NCBI GenBank assembly: GCA_026184775.1
Contig: JANCYW010000014.1
Location: 62,001-126,000, forward strand
DNA length: 64,000 nucleotides
Source: Cyanidium caldarium
Taxonomy: Eukaryota; Rhodophyta; Bangiophyceae; Cyanidiales; Cyanidiaceae
Direction: 5' to 3'
The translations under genes and the position numbers were made by a program. Below, piece after piece: positions 58,742 to 64,000 of this stretch. Numbering within the stretch: position 1 is the stretch's first letter; every line of letters begins with the position of its first letter. Below the pieces are notes generated by a model. The model saw nothing but the letters and a program-made list of their open reading frames with translations, was not told where the DNA came from and made no database searches.

Positions 58742-59164
58742 TCATGCACCTTGCGTGTTCCGTATGTGCGCCGTCAAGGCGCCCATCGCGTCCTGCTGAA
58801 AGGCCGGATGCGTCAACACCTGCAACGCTTGCTGCCGCTCCCTCTCCAACGCTCGTAGTTGCGTCGCTCGTCGCCGCGGCCGCCGCTGCCCCTTGCCTAC
58901 CTTCACCCTGGAGTTCATCTCTCCTGTCTGTTGCTCTCGCTCCTCCTCCTCCTCCTCCTCCTCCACTGCTTGCAGCGCCTGCCACAACAGGCCACTCGTG
59001 CCCTCCTGCAGCGTCACCTTTTTCCGTCGCCTCGACTTGCCTGGCGTCGATCGCTTCCCGCTCCTGACGTCCGCTGGCGCCTTGGCGATCGCCTCCGACA
59101 CGAACTGACCCCTCGCCAGTGCCCGCTCCCGCGCCTTGACCCGTTTCTTCACTCGGGACGGCAT
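58742..59164 (-). CDS. SLX9: SLX9/FAM207-like ribosome biogenesis protein
   Basis: This 140-residue protein starts at the ATG at 59164 (MPSRVKKRVKARERALARGQ). It is small and very basic, with an internal Glu run (EEEEEEEEREQQ). The C-terminus carries the SLX9 signature: ERERQQALQVLTHPAFQQDA and then MGALTAHIRNT, matching F-x-x-V-L-x-x-P-x-F-x-x-x-P-x-x-A-I-x-x-H-L-x-N-T. The central KSRRRKKVTLQEGTSGLL also fits. SLX9 binds pre-40S particles and supports processing and export of small subunits. Family members are about 160-230 residues, so this is a short version. A GAG/CTC trinucleotide run underlies the Glu tract at about 58941-58970. Confidence 0.72.
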   Translation of the reverse strand: MPSRVKKRVKARERALARGQFVSEAIAKAPADVRSGKRSTPGKSRRRKKVTLQEGTSGLLWQALQAVEEEEEEEEREQQTGEMNSRVKVGKGQRRPRRRATQLRALERERQQALQVLTHPAFQQDAMGALTAHIRNTQGA

Positions 59165-59694
59165 GGTGTCCACGACCGATCGCTTCCCCGTGGGGAGAGT
59201 GGCCGCGACGACTGCGGAGGTGCGCAAGCGAATCCGAACCCGTCGGCCGGGGGCTGTTCGAACCGCACAACCCGCAGGTGCTCTTCCCTTGTCACGGTTC
59301 CTCGTTCATTTTCGTTGCGATCACGCTCATCGACTCAAGCGATAGCTCCCACGCTTTACTCTTCTCCCGTCTACTCCGCCACATCCTCCTCCATCGACAC
59401 CTCACTTGGTACCATGCCGAGGTAGAATGCCCATCGGCGTGCCTTGCGCAGGGCGCGCTACTGGCTACGCGGCTATTCTTCATCAGGTCGAGCGCCCCAG
59501 CGCCGGTTGCGCTGTTGCATCGACGCCAACAGCTCGTCTTCGTCGCGAATGCTCGAATGTCGCTCCAGGATGCGCCGTAGGCAGAGCTCGTTGCGCAGAG
59601 TGGGCGTGTGCACGTTGGGCGGCCGACAGCACGCGCATGCCTTCGTCGATATCCCCGCTGCCCATCGCGGACTACCTGCCCTCCGCTCTACGCA
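59165..59694. other. Gap between SLX9 and rubredoxin genes, holding a coding-like stretch
   Basis: These 530 bases lie between two minus-strand genes. On the minus strand, 59371-59665 looks like protein in pieces. From the ATG at 59665 it reads MGSGDIDEGMRVLSAAQ. A different frame ending at 59473 reads PTLRNELCLRRILERHSS and then IRDEDELLASMQQRNRRWG. After two in-frame TAGs, the same frame reads RALRKARRWAFYLGMVP and stops at 59371. It could be a small gene with a frame disturbance or an intron I cannot place, or a relic. I name no product. Confidence 0.35.
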
Positions 59695-60324
59695 CTAGTT
59701 GAACAGATAGCCGGACATGAGCAGAAGAAATCCCAGAAACAGCGCCCCGAATATCAGTGTGTTCTTCTGAGCCGGCGTCAGCTCATTGGCGCCCAGGCCG
59801 TACCGCTCGCTGCCTCGCGGGCCGGACATCACCCGTGTGGTGGGCTGGAAGCGCTCCTTGCCGGACTTGCAACTCGGGCAGCGGAAGGTGGCCGGGTCCA
59901 ACTCCTCGAAGCGGGTGCCCGGGCGTATGCGCAAAAACGGCTCTCCGGTGCGCGTTTCGTAGAGGTATCCGCATACCGTGCACACGTGCACCTCGTCCCC
60001 TGTTGACGCCGCCTTTGCAGCCGCCCCCTCCCCGGACGTTTCCGCCTCTGCCGTCTCCGCCTGCTCCCGCGGCGACGCTCTGATCACCCACGCCTCGCCC
60101 TCCGCGGGTTCGCTGGTTTCCCTATTGCCATCGCCCGAATCGTCCGCCGCCTGCATCCGCCAGCCACACAGAGAGCGGCGTCGGCTCATGGGCGCCAACA
60201 CCGCCCACGACGGCCGCTGCCGCGTGCCGGAAAGGGATGCCCCCCGGCTGTCACCGGGCAACCGCCTCGTGACGCGCCCCCGCCCAACCCCCACCGGCGC
60301 CACAAACAAGCTGCACGGCGCCAT
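59695..60324 (-). CDS. RBD1: Plastid rubredoxin with C-terminal membrane anchor (RBD1/RubA-like)
   Basis: This 209-residue protein starts at the ATG at 60324 (MAPCSLFVAPVG), a transit peptide of red-algal type. After a Glu/Ala-rich linker the rubredoxin domain has four iron cysteines: HVCTVCGYLYET (Cys115 and Cys118) and FRCPSCKSGKERF (Cys149 and Cys152). IRPGTRFEELDPATF lies between them. The C-terminus is a membrane span (TLIFGALFLGFLLLMSGYL, about 187-206). RBD1/RubA is a thylakoid protein needed to assemble photosystem II in algae, plants and cyanobacteria, and photosystem I in some. It is divergent from the CtlX-like gene, 227 bp apart. Confidence 0.93.
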   Translation of the reverse strand: MAPCSLFVAPVGVGRGRVTRRLPGDSRGASLSGTRQRPSWAVLAPMSRRRSLCGWRMQAADDSGDGNRETSEPAEGEAWVIRASPREQAETAEAETSGEGAAAKAASTGDEVHVCTVCGYLYETRTGEPFLRIRPGTRFEELDPATFRCPSCKSGKERFQPTTRVMSGPRGSERYGLGANELTPAQKNTLIFGALFLGFLLLMSGYLFN

Positions 60325-60551
60325 GTGCTGCTCTGGATACCCGCACTGGTGCTTGCACCGTCCTCTGTTCACCGGTTCAGGTGATGAATCACACAGCTTC
60401 ACGCGGTCAGGCGCTTGCACCGCGTGCAACCCAACGTTCCGCTCACAAGGCGTCGTCGCGGCGTCGGAGGCGTGCGGCTGTCGCGAGGCGGCACCGGGTG
60501 GAAAAGTGTTCAGAGGCACGGCAGCAGGCAAGGGCTCGCGGTCACAAGGAA

Positions 60552-62555
60552 ATGGGAGTGTCGAGACAACTGCTATTCTCAGAGAGGGCGATCATTCACC
60601 GATTGTGCAGCGCGGCCGGGCGACCGTGGCAACAGCGGCGATGGCGCGGCGCCGACGCGAACGTGCCGCCGACGGGCGCACAAGCGGCAGCGGCAACCGC
60701 CATGGCGAGCGACGGCGGCAGCGGTGCGGCAGCCTCTCTGGCCAACTCGGCAGCCGCCTCTACCACTCCCGGCGGCGGCGGTTACGCCACCTATCCTCTT
60801 GAACGAGCGGTGGACGCAGTGGCGGAGCGGACGCAATTCGGCGCGGAGGCGCTGTCGCTGGTGGGCGGCAACGTGGGCGAGGAGAGGCGTTTGCGAGAGC
60901 AGACACGCCTGGCCGAGGACGTGCGCCGCATGGTGCGCGAAGGACTCCCTCGGCACTGTCGGCTGGACGTGCGGGATATCGCATGGGTGTCGCCGGATCT
61001 GTGTTTTGTGGGTGTGGGCATCGAGACCAACTTTGCCGGCTTCCGCTACGCCATGTCGCGCAACTTGTTTCAGGCACGACGGGTAGCCGCGGTGCGCGAC
61101 ATATTCGATCGCAGCGCCGAGCGACGGGCGACGCTGGACCGCGTGTTCAAAGTGGTCAGCGACGATGTCACCGCGATGTTGGCGGAGGTGCAAGAGCCGC
61201 CACGTGCCCGCCTGGTGAACGAGTACGTGGCGCCGTTCACCTTCGTCCACAGCACCCGCAGCAACCAACATCGGGAGGCGCCGATGTCAGAGGGTCAGGA
61301 GGGCGCTGCGGACCATCTCACCGCAAATGACCCGACCGGACCCGCTGCTCGCACAGCGCTGCCGCAGAGTGACAGCGATGGGATGACGGAGGCGGCCACG
61401 TCGCTGTCGGAGGACTCGCACGCCATGGCGGTGCCGCACATGGGCGGATACACCCTCAGCCTGCACGATGTGGATTTCGTGGAGTATCTGCACGACATTG
61501 GGTTGCGCATTGTGCCGATCAACACCGAACAGGAGATGCGCGCCCTGACCGCGGCGACCATCCCCGTGCAGCAATCCACGAACCATCTGCTCATGGTGGC
61601 GCCGACCGCTTTCGAGCCCAACCTTTACGCTGCCCAGGACAATGCGTTTATGCGGCGACCGGAGCAGGTGCTCGGCGATACGGCCGCCGCCATCACCGCC
61701 GCCGCCGACGACTCGCAGCACACCATCGAGACGATCCGACGGCGCGTGCTGGACGAATACGCCCAGCTGTTCCTGCAGATGACCCGACATGTGGGGGCGC
61801 GCGTCCACCTCTTCACCCACGACAAGTACCACGACGCGCCCGATTCGGTCTTTCCCAACAACTGGTTCAGCACGCACACCGACCTGGAGGTGGGCGAGTG
61901 CACGCTGGTGCTGTACCCGATGAAGTCGCCGAACCGACGCAAGGAGCGCCGGCCGGAGTTTATCTCCCGGCTGCACTCGTTCCGGCGGTACACGCACGTG
62001 TACGACATGACCCGCGAGGAGAACAGCAAGACGCCGCGATACCTGGAGGGCACCGGCTCGTTGGTGTTGGACCGGGTGAACCGCACCGCGTATGTGGCCA
62101 TCAGTGAACGCAGCGATCCGAATCTGGCGCGCACCTGGGCGCGCGTGGTCGGCTACGACCTGATCACCTTTCGGGCGACCGATGTGCGCAACCGGCCCAT
62201 CTACCACACCAACGTGATGATGTGCATCGGCACGCGAGTGGCTATCGTGTGCGCGGAGTCGATCGAGGATGCGCGCGAGCGCGACCGCGTCCTGGACCGC
62301 TTGCGCAGCACCGGCCACGAGGTGGTGAACATCAGCCGCGAGCAGATGTGCCGATTTTGCGGCAACGCGCTGGAAGTGGAGTCGCGGTACGGTCGTCCAG
62401 TCATGGCCATGAGCACTGGCGCATTCCACGCTTTCACGCCCGAGCAGCACAGCGTGCTATCGGCGCATTTGGATGATATTGCGCACGCCGACATCCGCAC
62501 CATCGAGGCGGTCGGCGGCGGCGGCGTGCGCTGCAGCGTCGCCGAACTGATGTAG
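60552..62555 (+). CDS. CtlX-type amidinohydrolase (arginine deiminase-related), with N-terminal extension
   Basis: This 667-residue protein starts at the ATG at 60552 (MGVSRQLLFSERAIIHRLCS), in a good context and with a mitochondrial look. Residues about 335-667 belong to the guanidine-modifying superfamily: NHLLMVAPTAFEPNLYAAQD, DSVFPNNWFSTHTD, YPMKSPNRRKERR, YLEGTGSLVLDR, YHTNVMMCIGT, FCGNALEVESR and MAMSTGAFHAF. The catalytic cysteine is probably Cys661 in GGGGVRCSVAEL. CtlX-type enzymes hydrolyse citrulline or related compounds; the substrate here is unproven. Bacterial members are about 310 residues. The first half has a region (about 80-215) that I cannot assign (RLDVRDIAWVSPDLCFVGVG), followed by a Ser/Asp-rich linker, and then DVDFVEYLHDIGLRIVPINT. 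Confidence 0.8.
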   Translation: MGVSRQLLFSERAIIHRLCSAAGRPWQQRRWRGADANVPPTGAQAAAATAMASDGGSGAAASLANSAAASTTPGGGGYATYPLERAVDAVAERTQFGAEALSLVGGNVGEERRLREQTRLAEDVRRMVREGLPRHCRLDVRDIAWVSPDLCFVGVGIETNFAGFRYAMSRNLFQARRVAAVRDIFDRSAERRATLDRVFKVVSDDVTAMLAEVQEPPRARLVNEYVAPFTFVHSTRSNQHREAPMSEGQEGAADHLTANDPTGPAARTALPQSDSDGMTEAATSLSEDSHAMAVPHMGGYTLSLHDVDFVEYLHDIGLRIVPINTEQEMRALTAATIPVQQSTNHLLMVAPTAFEPNLYAAQDNAFMRRPEQVLGDTAAAITAAADDSQHTIETIRRRVLDEYAQLFLQMTRHVGARVHLFTHDKYHDAPDSVFPNNWFSTHTDLEVGECTLVLYPMKSPNRRKERRPEFISRLHSFRRYTHVYDMTREENSKTPRYLEGTGSLVLDRVNRTAYVAISERSDPNLARTWARVVGYDLITFRATDVRNRPIYHTNVMMCIGTRVAIVCAESIEDARERDRVLDRLRSTGHEVVNISREQMCRFCGNALEVESRYGRPVMAMSTGAFHAFTPEQHSVLSAHLDDIAHADIRTIEAVGGGGVRCSVAELM

Positions 62556-63119
62556 CGGAGGCGTAAAGAGAGAGGGTGAAACGGCAGTGTCGGTATGGGC
62601 GACGCGACGTGATATGCTATTCTGGACACGCGCTCCCACTCGTCTTCTCTATCGCACGACCGTGTCGATCGCCACGCTGGCAGCAGTGGACGGGGCGAAG
62701 ATCTTCCCTTCTCCCCTCGTAGACACCCTCACATCAACCGCGGGCATCATCGGCGCTCGAAATTTCCCGCACCCCCCGACACGACCGCGACGACGACACG
62801 ATGCCCTGCGCGCCATCCGCGGCAAATCACCGCGGCGGCGCGCGATTTCGGTCCCCGAGGCGTACGTCGCGAGCGGCCTGCGAGCTGTGGGCGACGTGCG
62901 AGAAACCCCCGCGGCGGACGCCTGGGTGCTGTCTGCTGAACCCCGACGCGTGCGGCCTGCAGTGGAGCATTCCTTTAGAGTCAGGCGACGTTACGGGGGT
63001 GGGTAGAGGACGCGACGATAAGCGTATACGGCGGCCGGTTTCGTGCTTGGCGCAGGCGACGGCCACCGTCAGCTGCCCTTCTGGTATCAACCCCGCGTCC
63101 GGTCACCTGGGTGCAGAGT
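62556..63119. other. Intergenic region upstream of the PP2C gene
   Basis: These 564 bases separate two genes on the plus strand. Open frames here are arginine-rich and show no family. I see no repeat, tRNA or clear promoter motif. Confidence 0.4.
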
Positions 63120-64000
63120 ATGGACTCGGCGGCGGTGGATGACTCCGACGCCAGTCCGTTTGTGGACGCGTCGACCATGGTGTCGGAGGCGGACTCGACC
63201 AGCGTAGAGGCGGCGCCCCCATTGCCGCGCTCGTCGCTCGAATCCAAATCGACCGCCACCGCCACGGCCACCACCACCACCACTGCGGACAGTGGCTCGT
63301 CGGCCTCCTCCTCATCCTCTTCATCCTCGTCCTCAACGCATACCGCGACCGTCCCGGCGTTATCGGCGGTGCAGTCGTTCGGTTTCGCCGAGGACGCCAA
63401 TTTACGTTTCCGCCAGTCCAACGAGGACGGCCACGCGTTCATCGATCGGTTCTGCGGCAAGCGAGACGACGCCTTTTTCGCCATCTACGACGGCCACGGC
63501 GGCCGCGAGGCGGTGGAGATTATCGAACAGCGACTGCACCAGCTGTTTGCGGAGGAGTGGCTGCGCGCAACGGCGGTGGCGGAGCGTGCAGACGATATAC
63601 GGCCCGCAGCGGACGCTGAGGACCGCAGCAGCAAGGCCGGTTTCTCTACGGCCGACCACCACCACGTCGCCCCTGTCACTCCTGGCGACGGCAATGTGCA
63701 TCACGCCCAGCGCGCCTTTCAACGCGCCTACGCCCGCATGGACCGCGAACTGGAGTCGCACCACTGCGCCTACGTCGGCTCCACCTCGATCACCTGTTTA
63801 TTATCGCGGGATGCCACCAGCGGTCGGCGATATCTGTACACCGCCAACGCGGGCGACTCGCGCGCGATACTGGTACGACGCGACGGCAGTGTGCTGCGGC
63901 TATCGTACGACCACAAGGCCAGCGACGAGCGCGAGGCGCGACGCATCCACGAGCAGGGCGGTTTCGTGGCCTGCCGCCGCGTGCTGGGCGTGCTCTCGGT
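63120..64000 (+). CDS. PP2C-family protein phosphatase, 3' end outside window
   Basis: The frame opens at the ATG at 63120 (MDSAAVDDSDASPFVD) and is still open at the right edge, so about 293 residues are seen. The first 80 residues are Thr/Ser/Ala-rich and disordered. The PP2C fold then begins: FGFAEDANLRFRQSNEDGHA with the metal-binding Glu-Asp, FFAIYDGHGGREAVEI (metal motif Asp-Gly-His-Gly-Gly), GSTSITCLL, then LYTANAGDSRAILVRRDGSV and DHKASDEREARRI. It is a Mg/Mn-dependent Ser/Thr phosphatase. An insertion with His residues (near 63655-63665) sits between the two motifs. Which PP2C subgroup cannot be told without the rest. Confidence 0.92.
   Translation, partial: MDSAAVDDSDASPFVDASTMVSEADSTSVEAAPPLPRSSLESKSTATATATTTTTADSGSSASSSSSSSSSSTHTATVPALSAVQSFGFAEDANLRFRQSNEDGHAFIDRFCGKRDDAFFAIYDGHGGREAVEIIEQRLHQLFAEEWLRATAVAERADDIRPAADAEDRSSKAGFSTADHHHVAPVTPGDGNVHHAQRAFQRAYARMDRELESHHCAYVGSTSITCLLSRDATSGRRYLYTANAGDSRAILVRRDGSVLRLSYDHKASDEREARRIHEQGGFVACRRVLGVLS

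Noticed and set aside
1-64000. Bacterial origin of the window (dense genes, almost no introns, SfsA, RimM, GroES, rubredoxin)
   Set aside because: RPA12, PWP2, RRP9, ARP6, MRG15, COG2, DDB1, eS1 and a GT-AG intron are eukaryotic. The bacterial-like genes mostly carry plastid transit peptides.
1-64000. Mobile elements, viral remnants, CRISPR arrays, rRNA operons
   Set aside because: No transposase, reverse transcriptase, integrase or capsid-like frame was seen, no terminal repeats, and no regularly spaced repeats apart from the 77-bp tandem pair.

Overview
This window looks like nuclear DNA of a photosynthetic eukaryote with a very compact, GC-rich and intron-poor genome, most probably a unicellular red alga of the Cyanidiophyceae. 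Eukaryotic core genes (RNA polymerase I subunit RPA12, PWP2, RRP9, ARP6, DDB1, COG2, an ATRIP-like protein, a VHS-GAT protein, eS1) lie among nucleus-encoded plastid genes (GroES-tandem Cpn20, CSP41, RimM, a rubredoxin RBD1, a PsbP-like lumenal protein, bacterial-type GluRS). Several plastid pre-proteins have a phenylalanine within their first residues (MFVSSF, MAFVQV, MMFVPA, MFLVTP, SLFVAP), a transit-peptide hallmark of red algae and glaucophytes. The isoamylase has no visible transit peptide, which fits cytosolic floridean starch. About 33 genes occupy roughly 86 percent of 64 kb, near 1.9 kb per gene. A Cyanidium-like alga would fit this density, but the genus is inference.

Layout: 0-17 kb holds a VHS-GAT sorting protein (cut by the left edge), RPA12, a plastid-type PurE-PurC fusion, a large NUP192/NUP205-like nucleoporin, CSP41, glutamate dehydrogenase (with the one intron I can support) and ribonucleotide reductase R2. 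17-29 kb holds FAD synthetase, PWP2, isoamylase, 6-phosphogluconate dehydrogenase, an MRG15-like chromatin reader and RimM. 29-41 kb holds GluRS, a short chorein protein, a thiol-methyltransferase-like enzyme, SfsA, a multi-membrane class 3 lipase, Cpn20 and eS1. 41-57 kb holds an EMAPII-type tRNA-binding protein, ARP6, a zinc-ribbon/RRM protein, RRP9, DDB1, COG2 and an ATRIP-like protein. 57-64 kb holds a PsbP-like protein, an unrecognised small lumenal protein, SLX9, rubredoxin, a CtlX-type hydrolase and a PP2C phosphatase cut by the right edge.

Most genes alternate strands. Tail-to-tail gaps are mostly 8 to 116 bp, so 3' UTRs must often overlap. Many head-to-head pairs share 130 to 650 bp that must hold both promoters. 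Functional themes are ribosome production (RPA12, PWP2, RRP9, SLX9, eS1, plastid RimM), plastid protein homeostasis and photosystem assembly (Cpn20, CSP41, RBD1, PsbP-like), carbon flow (isoamylase, 6PGDH) and DNA metabolism or damage (R2, DDB1, ATRIP-like, ARP6). I see no transposons, viral elements, CRISPR arrays, rRNA genes or convincing tRNA genes.

I do not see a clearly new multi-gene system. The best leads are a short intron that hides the true GDH C-terminus, a perfect 77-bp tandem duplication at two converging gene ends, a zinc-ribbon/acidic/RRM protein, a reversed PurE-PurC fusion, a photosystem-related gene group with an unknown lumenal protein, and a cryptic coding-like stretch at 59.4-59.7 kb.
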